Below, one piece after another: positions 1 to 8,849 of a stretch of 61,912 nt of DNA. The notes beneath the pieces are model-generated. The model did no database searches and had not been told where the DNA came from. It saw nothing but the letters and a program-made list of their open reading frames with translations. The stretch lies in contig NZ_BMHE01000047.1 of the NCBI RefSeq assembly GCF_014640555.1, positions 1 through 61,912 of the forward strand, read 5' to 3'. How positions within the stretch are numbered: position 1 is the first letter of the stretch; every line of letters begins with the position of its first letter. The position numbers and the translations under genes were made by a program. The DNA is from Paenibacillus marchantiophytorum. Lineage in GTDB: Bacteria; Bacillota; Bacilli; Paenibacillales; NBRC-103111.

Positions 1-215
1 TGCTTTTGTTCATGATACCGAACGGCGGTCGTCGTTTGTTGTGACTCCATTCTAGCCAAATATGCACCCGCATCGTCCACCGCAGCCTGAAAATCATCCT
101 CATATTGTTTGTGCAGGGTAACACTTCGATCGTACGAATCCTGTCTGGCATCATGCACAAATACGAGGGGGATGGCGATAATTAAAAATAATAAGACAAG
201 ACTAAGGGGCTTCAC
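1..215 (-). CDS. Pilin-like membrane-anchored protein (partial, 3' end off the window)
   Basis: The first 71 codons are visible; the rest lies beyond the left edge. The start is GTG at 215, inside the end of the upstream gene (stop at 202), giving a 14-base overlap that suggests translational coupling. The product begins with a hydrophobic segment (about residues 4-20) right after MKP, followed by a polar, probably helical stretch rich in D, Q and E. One N-terminal membrane segment with an exported soluble domain is the plan shared by the four genes upstream, so it is probably another pilin-like subunit of the Tad-like operon. The family is not recognised from sequence alone. Confidence 0.6.
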   Translation of the reverse strand, partial: MKPLSLVLLFLIIAIPLVFVHDARQDSYDRSVTLHKQYEDDFQAAVDDAGAYLARMESQQTTTAVRYHEQK

Positions 216-747
216 TTCGTACCATCCCCCCCTTTTTAATGGCAATCGGAACCGCTTGTCCTCTGAATAGGAAAGAGCGAAGCCTGCCTGCAAGGGTAAT
301 GCCACGTGATTGAATGCGAACGTTAAATATATCTCCAACATGCATGGTATATCTCCGCGATACATCATCATCTGCAAGCCGCGCACTTGGATACAGCGTA
401 CTGAGTATTTCTTTGGTAAAGTATCCGTCATACCGAACTGTAAATGTCTGTTGGAACGTCCCAAAGTTATTGGGATTCGTATAGGTAGGTTCAATGACCT
501 TTTTGTAGCGCTCCAAGGTAACATCGAATACAGCATTAGAAGTATCCAGCGAACGTAAGAATTGGTTGTAATCCCGCACGTCTACGTAGCCCTTCCCCCT
601 AACGGTATCAACAAACTGTGTAATCGCCGCATCGGATACTTGGTAGGTCATATCGTCGACCTTCTCGGCTTGTCTGTATGCGGGGTACACACCGAATACA
701 ATTGCAAGAAGCACAATAATAACTGCTCCTTTAAAGGCATCGATCAC
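202..747 (-). CDS. Pilin-like or minor-pilin-like protein, 181 aa
   Basis: A GTG start at 747 follows a GGGAGG motif with 8-base spacing. The protein has an N-terminal membrane segment (about residues 7-24) and no cleavable signal peptide. A soluble domain of about 150 residues follows, with a short basic C-terminus. It sits third from the end of the visible Tad-like operon, 17 bases after the preceding gene and overlapping the next. It lacks the Cys residues of the two larger pilin-like genes upstream. By position and topology it is likely a structural or minor pilus subunit. I do not recognise a specific family, and an anchoring or accessory role is equally possible. Confidence 0.6.
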   Translation of the reverse strand: MIDAFKGAVIIVLLAIVFGVYPAYRQAEKVDDMTYQVSDAAITQFVDTVRGKGYVDVRDYNQFLRSLDTSNAVFDVTLERYKKVIEPTYTNPNNFGTFQQTFTVRYDGYFTKEILSTLYPSARLADDDVSRRYTMHVGDIFNVRIQSRGITLAGRLRSFLFRGQAVPIAIKKGGMVRSEAP

Positions 748-764
748 TATGGCAGCCTCCCTTC

Positions 765-1130
765 TTAATGAGTTGCACGGATCGTTGCAATGTTGCCGAC
801 TGCATCTCTAGTTATACGGATGTTGTAAGACAATCCAGGAACTCCTCGCAAGTCAACAGTTGTAATATCCGTCGTGTCCGTAATGCTCAAACCATCGATA
901 ATTAATTGAAAGTTGCCTGCAAGCGCAGAAGGAACCATACCGATTAGCTGCTCACCTTTTATGGAGGTTAGATCGGCAGTTCCTGTGTATTTGGCTGGCG
1001 CGATTTGCTGCGACACAGCTTCACCTGTATGAATAGTGCCTATAGATTCATGCTTTAGAAAAATAAATCCACTTACAGCAAAGAGAATCCAAGCAAATAT
1101 CGTTAGTAAGAAACTCCGGAGATTTTCCAA
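765..1130 (-). CDS. Pilin-like protein, 121 aa, TTG start
   Basis: I place the start at a TTG at 1130. It lies 8 bases after GGAGG and gives a product beginning MENLRSF, matching the MEN start of the two paralogue-like genes upstream. The ATG 15 bases earlier would sit inside the Shine-Dalgarno sequence. One membrane segment (about residues 8-26) precedes a soluble domain of about 90 residues whose C-terminal half has alternating hydrophobic and polar strands. It follows a hairpin terminator that lies between it and the upstream pilin-like gene, so it may be expressed at a lower level. Function as a pilin-like subunit is inferred from topology and neighbours. Confidence 0.6.
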   Translation of the reverse strand: MENLRSFLLTIFAWILFAVSGFIFLKHESIGTIHTGEAVSQQIAPAKYTGTADLTSIKGEQLIGMVPSALAGNFQLIIDGLSITDTTDITTVDLRGVPGLSYNIRITRDAVGNIATIRATH

Positions 1131-1166
1131 GTAGGCTGCCTCCATACTAATTTAAGTAAAACAATG

Positions 1167-1189
1167 AAAACCGTCCCTTCAAGGAACGG
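1167..1189 (-). terminator. Intra-operon rho-independent terminator or attenuator
   Basis: On the minus strand CCGTTCC-TTGAA-GGGACGG forms a 7-bp stem (one G-U pair) followed by TTTT and more T-rich sequence. It lies between two pilin-like genes of the same operon, so it probably attenuates rather than ends transcription. Confidence 0.6.
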
Positions 1190-1201
1190 CATCAAAAAGC
1201 A

Positions 1202-1714
1202 TTATTTTTGCTTAAACTCAATTAAACGTACTTCAGAGTTCGCATCTCGGAAAATATTTGACGCAAAAATACCTGTTGGATTAATGTAATTATCACTTTT
1301 TGTTGCATCTTGCATCTGTGAAAGTGTTATTTGTTTTCCAGAGCAAGTATAACTTGACACTTGTACTTGCTCACCTGAACTTGGTGGTGTTGCATAGCAA
1401 ATATCGTAGTTATTTTTAGAAAAAAACCCACTTCCTGTCGTTTTACCATTAACCCCAGTATTGACATGAATCGAAAACTGCGGACGTCCCGCATACTTCG
1501 TAGCCGCGTCAATCACATCTTGCCCCGTAACATCCTTATTATCGTAAGTGCTGAACTCGGCTTGACTTAACATCTGCGACTGAGACATCGTCTGCTCATG
1601 AGCACGGTTGAAGTACCCATTAGCAACAAAGTAAATCCCCACTCCCGCTGCAATAATTAACAGCGTTACAATCACGCCAATTGCCCATTTTAACCCTATC
1701 GAAATATTTTCCAT
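1202..1714 (-). CDS. Pilin-like protein, 170 aa (paralogue of the next gene upstream)
   Basis: ATG at 1714 follows GGAGGG at good spacing. The N-terminus MENISIGLKWAIGV leads into one membrane helix (about residues 10-30). The pattern MEN..-LKW-IGV-TL-II-AGV is shared with the gene at 1757-2254, and the exported domains align too: an acidic segment with S-x-YDN, then a T/S-G-x-x-[VI] stretch and a Cys pair about 20 residues apart in the C-terminal half. The two are probably duplicated pilin-type subunits. A canonical Flp prepilin cleavage motif (G-x5-EY) is not evident, so processing is uncertain. The gene is followed by a hairpin that may lower expression of downstream subunits. Confidence 0.65.
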   Translation of the reverse strand: MENISIGLKWAIGVIVTLLIIAAGVGIYFVANGYFNRAHEQTMSQSQMLSQAEFSTYDNKDVTGQDVIDAATKYAGRPQFSIHVNTGVNGKTTGSGFFSKNNYDICYATPPSSGEQVQVSSYTCSGKQITLSQMQDATKSDNYINPTGIFASNIFRDANSEVRLIEFKQK

Positions 1715-1756
1715 AATAAATTCCCTCCTAATAGTTATGTTGTTATTGAGCCATTG

Positions 1757-2254
1757 TTATTGAGCCATGAAATAGATGCCGGTCACTCGATCATTGGCAT
1801 CCTTAAGCACCGTAGATCGGAAACGAGCTTGTGGCGGGATATAATACGAGCTTGTATTGTTCGTAACCTGATTCAAGCTGATATTACAGCTTTGAGTCCC
1901 TGTTGTTAGTTTCCCCGTAGAAAAATCAAACCCAGCACAAGATGAAGTACTTTCATTAGGCTGCATGCCGAAGTTAAGGGTCCAGCTATTCGTGTTCGTT
2001 TGAATGTAGAGATAAAACACATCGTGATACGAGTACCGACGATAAGCGGTTAGAATTTGAGATCCACTTGTTATCTGGTTGTCATAAGCAGAATATTCAT
2101 CATCCACCACCGCTCTTGCTTGCTGAGCCGCTTGCGCATTGGAAGTCGTAATAATGGGTACTACTTTATTCCAGAGAGCAACACCGGCCATGATGATTGT
2201 TAGTGTAAGGCATACGCCTATCGTCCACTTTAGAAAGGTCGCTATATTTTCCAC
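1757..2254 (-). CDS. Pilin-like protein, 165 aa
   Basis: The GTG start at 2254 is preceded by an AAAGGGGGAG sequence and lies 12 bases after the stop of the TadB/TadC-like gene. The N-terminus MENIATFLKWTIGVCLTLTI is a short leader plus membrane helix. The exported part has D-x-EYSAYDNQ, a T/S-G motif and two cysteines, and resembles the neighbouring 170-residue protein. It is the first of a series of single-pass small proteins at the end of the Tad-like operon, the position usually held by pilin genes. A 14-bp tandem duplication (1740-1767) covers its stop codon and the bases after it. Confidence 0.65.
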   Translation of the reverse strand: MENIATFLKWTIGVCLTLTIIMAGVALWNKVVPIITTSNAQAAQQARAVVDDEYSAYDNQITSGSQILTAYRRYSYHDVFYLYIQTNTNSWTLNFGMQPNESTSSCAGFDFSTGKLTTGTQSCNISLNQVTNNTSSYYIPPQARFRSTVLKDANDRVTGIYFMAQ

Positions 2255-2266
2255 GTCGCTCCCCCT

Positions 2267-4351
2267 TTACATCGTATTCGTTACGGTCGTTAATTCGCCG
2301 AGTTGTTGGAATGCTAGATAGACGAATGGAATTAACAGGTAAAGCGCAAAGGTTGCAGAAAGCGGGACAAACCCGATGAAGTTTCCGATCGTGCTTTTAT
2401 TGGTGACCATTTTCTCGTAGTATTCTTTCCGCTGTTCCATCGCAAAGCTTCGTTCAATCTCCATATCATCGAAGGCGTCCTTGACGGGAATTAACTCTGC
2501 AGCAACCTGAAGCCGGTCTGCCAGCCTTTCCAGCGGTATGAATCTGGCATCATCTTTCAAGTTCTCCAGCGCTTGCCAGGCTCCCGCTTCATAATCCAGT
2601 GTGCAGCGTAGAAGCTGGTCATTAAAGATGTAGCTATATCGGTGAAACCACTCGATAATTTCGTAAACCGTTATGCTTGGTATACGAGAAAGCATCATGA
2701 CAATGGTGTTAAAGCCATCCACTTCGTTCTGCATCTCCCACATGCGCATTTGCTTTTTAATTGTCATAATCAAGTTGGGCAATTGATAGGACACTACCGC
2801 AAGGAAGAAAGCAATAATGAGTTCATACCATCTGTAATACTCATTTCTGTATTCACTGACTTGTTTGCTTATTTGCAAAGCATACTTATTGCGATCGAGA
2901 TCATAAGGGAGAAATGTATTATTCCCTTGTATACGTTCAATCACCAAGGGAACAATTTCTTCTTGTTTCATATTCTTAGCAAGGATCTCATTGACTAAGG
3001 CCACTTCAAACTCATAACGCTCCCGGCTAAGCAGCACCTGCGAGGAGGATTGATTGCCCCCCGTCATAATTTCCTGATTGGGATACACCAAATTGTGCTT
3101 AACATGCTCATGGATATACACTTGTGAAACGATAGTGCCTATGAATAGAAAGACTGCAAACAAGAACTTCTGCAAGTAAAAGGCGTGCAAGGTAAGCTTG
3201 GAATTCGCATCCTTCAATTGCTGGGATACTTTGAAATGGGTCCCTTCATATTCAGCCGGAACAACGCGATCCACGATAGAATATAGCCACTTGAATTTCA
3301 AAAGACGATTCAGCCATTTCCCCTCGTCTTGCACAGCCTGTGCATCTCCATCCAAGCCCTTCACAACCCGCAATGCGAAGAATGAAGCAATATAGATGAC
3401 ATAGAGTAAAATAAGCGAATACAAGCCCCATGCCGAGTTATAGTAGTTGGAGACAATCGGAAATTGGGATTCCGACCACTTCCGCATAGGCTCAAGCATA
3501 AATACCGGAGATACGGCGACGAATACGATTCCTGCGAGCATACGATCTAAGCGATCTCTGCGGCTCACATCCATATGGATTTCTTCGCGTATGTTGCCAA
3601 GCGCTTGCAAGTACAGTGATTTTTCTCCTTTGGTCACATCGGCATCCCCGTACTCACTTATCTTATAGCTGACTCCCGCTAGTTGTTTCATGTATCGATT
3701 CGGAGCAACATCATAATAGATTCTTAGTTCCTCTTCAGGATCAACGGCCTCCAGAATCTCTGCTATTTTGCGAGCATGAGCAGCTACAATGGGTTTAGAG
3801 CGTTCACTAGAACGTTCAATACTTTCTCTGACCCTGTGAGTTTGATGATATTCGTGTCGGATATCCAGAATCATTTCGGCTTCGCCTCGAAGCATTTGTT
3901 TTTCCGTCCTGCCAATGAACATATCACTCATGAAACTTCCGATATATAAGGATGTAAGCACGATGGCGAATCTTGTAGACCACGCGCTTGTCAATATAAA
4001 AGAAAAGATCAGAATGATAAGAATCAAGCCAATAATTAAACTTGTAATACTCGCTGCTTTTCCTCTTACAATGTTCTCGTCGCCTGCATGGATGATCATT
4101 AAGCGAGATCGAATTCGAAGCAGCATGTTTCTAATAACTGGAATTTCAAGCAGATAAGGGTACATACTTTCACAAAAGCGCAGCCATCTTCCATCCTTAG
4201 GCTTCTGAGCCATCATAGCTAGAATACGTTTTTGTTCCTGATAATTGGAGCCTTGCATTTTGTTTTGAACAACAAGCAGAAGCAACAATAAAACACCCAG
4301 CAAGGAAACAAGTGAAATGAGAATAACAGCTATCATATTTTGTATACTCAT
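2267..4351 (-). CDS. TadB/TadC-like type II/IV secretion inner-membrane protein (fused)
   Basis: This 694-residue protein has two copies of the T2SSF-type layout, each a cytoplasmic helical domain flanked by membrane helices. In Tad systems this is split between TadB and TadC, so this looks like a fusion. The first half has membrane segments near residues 9-28 and 100-140, a charged cytoplasmic stretch and two more segments. The second half repeats this and ends with a membrane pair near the C-terminus. It would form the membrane platform that couples the CpaF-like motor to pilin assembly. The start at 4351 overlaps the stop of the ATPase gene by 4 bases (ATGA). Confidence 0.75.
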   Translation of the reverse strand: MSIQNMIAVILISLVSLLGVLLLLLLVVQNKMQGSNYQEQKRILAMMAQKPKDGRWLRFCESMYPYLLEIPVIRNMLLRIRSRLMIIHAGDENIVRGKAASITSLIIGLILIILIFSFILTSAWSTRFAIVLTSLYIGSFMSDMFIGRTEKQMLRGEAEMILDIRHEYHQTHRVRESIERSSERSKPIVAAHARKIAEILEAVDPEEELRIYYDVAPNRYMKQLAGVSYKISEYGDADVTKGEKSLYLQALGNIREEIHMDVSRRDRLDRMLAGIVFVAVSPVFMLEPMRKWSESQFPIVSNYYNSAWGLYSLILLYVIYIASFFALRVVKGLDGDAQAVQDEGKWLNRLLKFKWLYSIVDRVVPAEYEGTHFKVSQQLKDANSKLTLHAFYLQKFLFAVFLFIGTIVSQVYIHEHVKHNLVYPNQEIMTGGNQSSSQVLLSRERYEFEVALVNEILAKNMKQEEIVPLVIERIQGNNTFLPYDLDRNKYALQISKQVSEYRNEYYRWYELIIAFFLAVVSYQLPNLIMTIKKQMRMWEMQNEVDGFNTIVMMLSRIPSITVYEIIEWFHRYSYIFNDQLLRCTLDYEAGAWQALENLKDDARFIPLERLADRLQVAAELIPVKDAFDDMEIERSFAMEQRKEYYEKMVTNKSTIGNFIGFVPLSATFALYLLIPFVYLAFQQLGELTTVTNTM

Positions 4352-6198
4352 GCGACCTGACCCCAATGCTTATCTAGAAATTGAAGAAACCCTTCTGCGT
4401 CTTCCTCATCCATTTTGCTTATCATTTCCTTGACCCGATCCAAGCTGATTGGATTCTTGGCCACATACTGCCCCTCTTCAAAAGCAATAATGGTGTTAAT
4501 TTCGTATGTCTTTGGCTTCAGGGACTCGTAATGAGCCACCATCGTATCCATGAAAGCATCTAGCTTATCTGTGAGCTGCTGCTTCTCCTTATAGGCCTTC
4601 GGCAATTCATTCTGTTCATCTAGAGCCACTATTTCTGTAATGTGAGCAATATTACGACGTCCTTCACCTGACAAGTTCAAATGAGCATTCCATCCTAGAG
4701 CTTCAGCAACTTGTTTCTCAGCTTCCTTCTCATCTCTGAAATCACCATTAGCAATAAGGCTGTTTCGCAAAGAATTCATCAGTTTAGATGGCGTCTTGGC
4801 GTGGTGGGAGAAAAGCGTATAATCCGATCCCGTTTGCGACATCTGAATGGCATAACTAACTTGTGCATGTGTCGCTGCTTCACCTAGAATGTTGACCGCA
4901 CCATCCGTTTTCTTCTGAATATCGAGTCCTTCCTGCCCGCTATTGGTAGCCGTTTCACGGAAGGTTAATATATTTTTGTGAGGATACAACCTTCTTGCCC
5001 ACATTTCGAAACTCAACTCTTGAATACGAATATTCTTCATCTGAATCAGGCCGATCAACGACTTTAATAAGGTTGTTTTACCTGCTCCCTGTCTTCCCGT
5101 AATAGCGGTAACCTGCTGCCCTAATATTAAATAAGTCAAAAGAGTAATCGGTAATTCAGCATTATCGTCCTTAAACTGCTCTTCTAGTGCAACGAGCTCA
5201 TCATTAAATTTTCGAACGAAAAATGCCCAGCTTTCCGCCATTTTAGGTCGTACAACGACCACCCTGCTGCTATCCGCCATATCGTTAACGACATAGCCTC
5301 TGGCCTGATTAAGTTGATACGGGTTACCAAAGCCGTATATATTCGAGCATACCCGAATCAACTCTTTTTCCGTACCGAAGCTCAAGTATGCCAGATGAAT
5401 AGATTTCCCCTGATAGAAAATCCATACGGCATCGTAGGAACGTGCGACTTCTTGTTTCTGATCCATATATTTCTGTGCATCCAAGGCTTGAATAACATCC
5501 GGCGGTAAGCCGCTCGTGCCCCCATTAACACCATCAATATTCTGATCTCTGATTTCATCGATAACACCTAGACCCTTGTACTTTTGATAAACACGCTGCA
5601 CAACAATATCCAACTTATCATCAAACGTTAACACAGGATCTTCAAGTGCATAGACCTCGCGAATTTGATCTTTGGTAATGCGATAGCCCTTGGTGCCATC
5701 CGAATACAAGGTCTTTTGATCCAAATGATGTTTACTAATGAGCTTCTTCAGCGCATCTTGGCCGAATTCTTTCTGGAAAACATGAAGCAATATTTCCGCA
5801 CAATCTTGTTCGGTTAAACGCTGTGGACGATCGAAAGGAATGACTTTATTAATGTTCTCTTCATTCAATTGGTATTTACTTATTAACGTGTTTTTCATGT
5901 ATAGTTTGACATATTTCTTGGATGCAATATTGCCATACATGCAAGAACGGAGTGCCTTGCGCAAATCATTTCTGCGAGATTTCCTACGATTGTATTCCTC
6001 TTTAGATGGATTCCCTTTGTAGAGAGAGGCAGACATGTAGTCTTGCAAGTTCTTTGCAATGAAGTTCTTTATTTCTTCAATATCATAGATGAGATGCTCA
6101 TCTATATTGCTTTTTAAGCCCCGCTTCCGAATAAGCATATAGCCTAACCCAATGAGTATTAGTACAGCAATTAGGACGGTTAAAAGTACGTTAACCAT
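4348..6198 (-). CDS. CpaF/TadA-type secretion ATPase with N-terminal membrane anchor
   Basis: This is a 616-residue type II/IV secretion NTPase. It has a Walker A motif GRQGAGKT near residue 370, followed by an acidic Walker-B-like strand and an HHAKTPSKLMNSLRNSL segment typical of the CpaF/TadA/VirB11 group. It would drive pilus or pseudopilus assembly from the cytoplasm. Unusually it starts with a hydrophobic helix (about residues 2-24), whereas CpaF ATPases are normally soluble, and it is longer than the usual 400-500 residues. The start at 6198 is chosen because GGAGGAA precedes it, and it overlaps the upstream stop by 8 bases. The next gene, its membrane partner, begins within its stop codon. 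Confidence 0.82.
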   Translation of the reverse strand: MVNVLLTVLIAVLILIGLGYMLIRKRGLKSNIDEHLIYDIEEIKNFIAKNLQDYMSASLYKGNPSKEEYNRRKSRRNDLRKALRSCMYGNIASKKYVKLYMKNTLISKYQLNEENINKVIPFDRPQRLTEQDCAEILLHVFQKEFGQDALKKLISKHHLDQKTLYSDGTKGYRITKDQIREVYALEDPVLTFDDKLDIVVQRVYQKYKGLGVIDEIRDQNIDGVNGGTSGLPPDVIQALDAQKYMDQKQEVARSYDAVWIFYQGKSIHLAYLSFGTEKELIRVCSNIYGFGNPYQLNQARGYVVNDMADSSRVVVVRPKMAESWAFFVRKFNDELVALEEQFKDDNAELPITLLTYLILGQQVTAITGRQGAGKTTLLKSLIGLIQMKNIRIQELSFEMWARRLYPHKNILTFRETATNSGQEGLDIQKKTDGAVNILGEAATHAQVSYAIQMSQTGSDYTLFSHHAKTPSKLMNSLRNSLIANGDFRDEKEAEKQVAEALGWNAHLNLSGEGRRNIAHITEIVALDEQNELPKAYKEKQQLTDKLDAFMDTMVAHYESLKPKTYEINTIIAFEEGQYVAKNPISLDRVKEMISKMDEEDAEGFLQFLDKHWGQVA

Positions 6199-7030
6199 AC
6201 ATCTCTTCCTCCGAAGGAGGTAAGATCTCAAGCGATGTTAAAATTCGCTTCCCCATTTCACGAACGGCCTCGGTAAAGAAGACATCCTCATTGAAACTAA
6301 GAAACTTCTTTTTCACGGATCTTACTTTCATTAGAAATTGGATAATATGCTGCTCATTCTGTGCATCCAAATATTTGAAATGGTGTGGCACATAACCAAT
6401 ATGCTTCATAGATATCTTGTGTTCCTTGGCAATGCGATTTCGTGACATACTTGAAGCACGGAGATAGGATCCAATACAAAAAATAACCGGCTTCTTATTG
6501 AGAACCTCAGGCCAATCCTCTCCTCGATTGAAAAAAGGATCCAGCACCGATTTGTTCTGATTGATATTAACCACAATTAAATCGGCCTGCTCCATGACTA
6601 AATTAGATAGTTCATTTCTCGTTCCCGAAGAAACATCCACGAACATGAGCTCATAAGCCTGCGGTTTCTGAGCTTGCTTAATAAATTCGGGCAATATGCT
6701 CTTGAATTTATGACTGTCACCAGAAGTCATACCGGCAAGCATATCCAATCGGTTTTTCACAAGAGATTCAGCGTTATCCCTTACTCGCTCTGGTGTGAGC
6801 ATATTGCATTCCGCTAGTCGGTAGATACCGTCCATACCTCCAGCCGATTCCGAGTCTCTCTCAACTTGTCGAAGCTTCGAATAGGCCTTCTCCAATGTGG
6901 AGCGTTCGAGGTGGGTGTGCGTTAACAGAATACGAATATGGTGATCCAATGCAAGCATGGTTGCTATTGCAATCATGTTGCTTGTTGTATTGACTTGACC
7001 ATGTACTGGCCCCCAAAAAGCGACTAACAC
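6191..7030 (-). CDS. CpaE/TadZ-like MinD-superfamily protein with deviant P-loop
   Basis: This 279-residue protein has the MinD/ParA-like order seen in TadZ/CpaE, which position Tad pili at the cell pole. The N-terminal strand VLVAFWG is followed by P-V-H-G-Q-V-N-T-T-S-N, which aligns with the KGGVGKTT P-loop. Both the signature lysine and the Walker A lysine are replaced (V and N), so ATP hydrolysis is doubtful. Later segments (ELMFVDVSSG, DLIVVNINQN, KPVIFCIGSY) fit the switch and base-recognition strands. The GTG start at 7030 follows AGAGGTG and overlaps the upstream stop by 7 bases. It lies directly before the CpaF-like gene, as in Tad loci. Confidence 0.7.
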   Translation of the reverse strand: MLVAFWGPVHGQVNTTSNMIAIATMLALDHHIRILLTHTHLERSTLEKAYSKLRQVERDSESAGGMDGIYRLAECNMLTPERVRDNAESLVKNRLDMLAGMTSGDSHKFKSILPEFIKQAQKPQAYELMFVDVSSGTRNELSNLVMEQADLIVVNINQNKSVLDPFFNRGEDWPEVLNKKPVIFCIGSYLRASSMSRNRIAKEHKISMKHIGYVPHHFKYLDAQNEQHIIQFLMKVRSVKKKFLSFNEDVFFTEAVREMGKRILTSLEILPPSEEEMYG

Positions 7031-7605
7031 GTAAGTACACCTCTTTTCCTTGCATATGACCACAGTTTCTTAATATCCTTGATCGGGAGCTCACAAATGT
7101 CTGTCAGCACGTTTCCTACTGTTTCGCTAAACTCCTTATCCAGGTCCTTAAGCTCAACGCGACCGTCATGTACCCAGTCAATTCGTCGTCTTGGGTCATC
7201 ATAATAGGAATAGACTGGTGCTTCACTTGGCACATTTTTCTCGATGTAGTTAAGATTGACACCACATTCTGCTTCCATAACCAGAAGCGCATCAGGTGTA
7301 ATCGTTTTGAGAAGTTCATCGATATGCGCTAGTGAACTCCTTTCGAAATTTGTGGCAAGAAGACACTTCGCAAATTCAACATCAACCGGATAACGGTTAT
7401 GCCAATCATAAATGGTTATAGCAAATGGGAAAGGGGGAATGTGATTTACGATTTTCACACCGGATGCCTCCCCTTGGAAGTAGCGATAATGACGGTCATT
7501 GTCTGTAACGATCATGACGGATTCTTCCTTATAGGCACCAAGCATAATTGCAAGAGTAAGAACGAAATCATATTTATCACAATTTCCAGCGACTAGAATA
7601 TTCAT
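7024..7605 (-). CDS. CpaE-like accessory protein without P-loop, 193 aa
   Basis: It starts at ATG 7605 after GAGGAG, 4 bases downstream of the SAF-protein gene. The first strand MNILVAGN and later strands (SVMIVTDND, FAITIYDWHN, DALLVMEAECG) follow a Rossmann-like alpha/beta order as in ParA or receiver-like domains, but no Walker A motif is present. In CpaE proteins an N-terminal receiver-like domain precedes the ATPase. Here this protein and the following 279-residue protein may be a split or paralogous version of that pair. Its exact role is unknown; its position supports a cytoplasmic partner of the Tad-like motor. Confidence 0.55.
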   Translation of the reverse strand: MNILVAGNCDKYDFVLTLAIMLGAYKEESVMIVTDNDRHYRYFQGEASGVKIVNHIPPFPFAITIYDWHNRYPVDVEFAKCLLATNFERSSLAHIDELLKTITPDALLVMEAECGVNLNYIEKNVPSEAPVYSYYDDPRRRIDWVHDGRVELKDLDKEFSETVGNVLTDICELPIKDIKKLWSYARKRGVLTC

Positions 7606-7609
7606 ACAC

Positions 7610-8773
7610 TCATTCTCCTCCCAACAAGTTAGGTGTGCTCGATGAATCTGCAGGGGCAAGATTAGGTGGAATTTCGCTTACCGTTGAAGGGAAGATCGTA
7701 TCCTGGCCCGAATTGGAACTTGCAGCACCATTCTTAGCCGCCTTATCTTTACTAGTGGATTCCTTAGTTGAGTTATTGGTTGTTCCTGGTTGTTGAATAG
7801 TAGGGTTATTGGATTGGTTGGCGATACTGTTAACTCCGCCTTGAACTGGTTTCTGTTGCTGGTCCGTTGGTGTTGCTGCTGTTGCACCATCTGGTTTCTT
7901 CCTTTTGATGACACCACTATTCTGTGGGGCATCTGCACCGACACGAACCTTCTTCGCCTCTTCTATCTCTTTTAATCGATCATCTAAACTTTTGCGTAAT
8001 CGATCTACTAATCCCCATTTGGCTCTATCAACAATCATGGGATCTGATTTCAGAAGTGAAATAACATCCAAATTAGGCAAATAATTAGCTATAGGAGCCG
8101 CTTGCATTTCAGGCTCGACATAAGCCTTCATATACAGTTCAGCGTTATTGATATAGGCATCTACCAAGGCAGATTGGAGCATCAATGCCTCTTCTTCATT
8201 ATCCGTAAAAAATGCTTGCTGCTTATCTAAATCGAAATCATTCAATTTCTTCTTAGAGATGACAACGTAGTCTTCCCCATTGGGAAATACAACGCGAATA
8301 TCAACCGTAGTCTGACCTTTCTCCGCTCTCAGAGGCAGCTTGATATACTCCGTCTCTTCTTTCCTAACATCTGCAGCCAGCGGCCCGCTCGCATAGACCA
8401 TCTCGACAGTAATGGCTGATGAGGTAAGAGCATTAATTTTAATCGTCTTGCCCACGACATCTTCCTTTTTCAGTACTAAATTGGTAGGCGTGAAGTAATC
8501 CGGCAATTCTTGTTTTTTTACGTCCGCTTCTAGAATGGTCTCTCCTGCTTTTTTATCTGTAAGTAGGACCCAGCCCACCCGATTTTTACTCTCGTAAATC
8601 TTTAGCTTTTCTTTCTCTTCCAGTAATTGTTGTTGGAAATTAGAACGTTCTTTAATTAACTTCGCATTATAAAACCTATAACTAGCGAAACCCACTGAGC
8701 TTGTTGCTACAGTTACAATAATTCCAACATAAATAGAATACTTCAGGATCGTCTGTCTTCTACGCGATTTCAA
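7610..8773 (-). CDS. CpaB/RcpC-like SAF-domain protein
   Basis: This 387-residue protein has a TTG start at 8773, 7 bases after AAAGGTGG. It has a basic N-terminus, one membrane helix (about residues 12-30), a short coiled coil, then a SAF-like domain. The signature is VGWVLLTDKKAGETILEAD, then a V-V-G-K-T-I and S-A-I-T-V-E-M pattern. CpaB/RcpC proteins use this fold at the envelope side of Tad pili. The C-terminal 100 residues are low complexity, rich in Q, N, S, T and P, unlike typical CpaB. It is the first gene after the promoter-like sequence at 8820-8849, so it probably heads the Tad-like transcript. Confidence 0.75.
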   Translation of the reverse strand: MKSRRRQTILKYSIYVGIIVTVATSSVGFASYRFYNAKLIKERSNFQQQLLEEKEKLKIYESKNRVGWVLLTDKKAGETILEADVKKQELPDYFTPTNLVLKKEDVVGKTIKINALTSSAITVEMVYASGPLAADVRKEETEYIKLPLRAEKGQTTVDIRVVFPNGEDYVVISKKKLNDFDLDKQQAFFTDNEEEALMLQSALVDAYINNAELYMKAYVEPEMQAAPIANYLPNLDVISLLKSDPMIVDRAKWGLVDRLRKSLDDRLKEIEEAKKVRVGADAPQNSGVIKRKKPDGATAATPTDQQQKPVQGGVNSIANQSNNPTIQQPGTTNNSTKESTSKDKAAKNGAASSNSGQDTIFPSTVSEIPPNLAPADSSSTPNLLGGE

Positions 8774-8819
8774 ACCTAAACCACCTTTCTAGGTGAATAC
8801 GACTATATGAAATGGTGCC

Positions 8820-8849
8820 ATTTTAGGACTTTATTGCTTACTTCGTCAA
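8820..8849 (-). promoter_or_regulatory. Sigma-A-type promoter for the Tad-like half of the operon
   Basis: Minus strand: TTGACG (8844-8849), 18-base spacer, TAAAAT (8820-8825). It lies 47 bases upstream of the SAF-protein start, in a 273-base gap where the operon otherwise has tightly spaced genes. This suggests the Tad-like genes can be transcribed separately from the type VII core. Confidence 0.6.
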
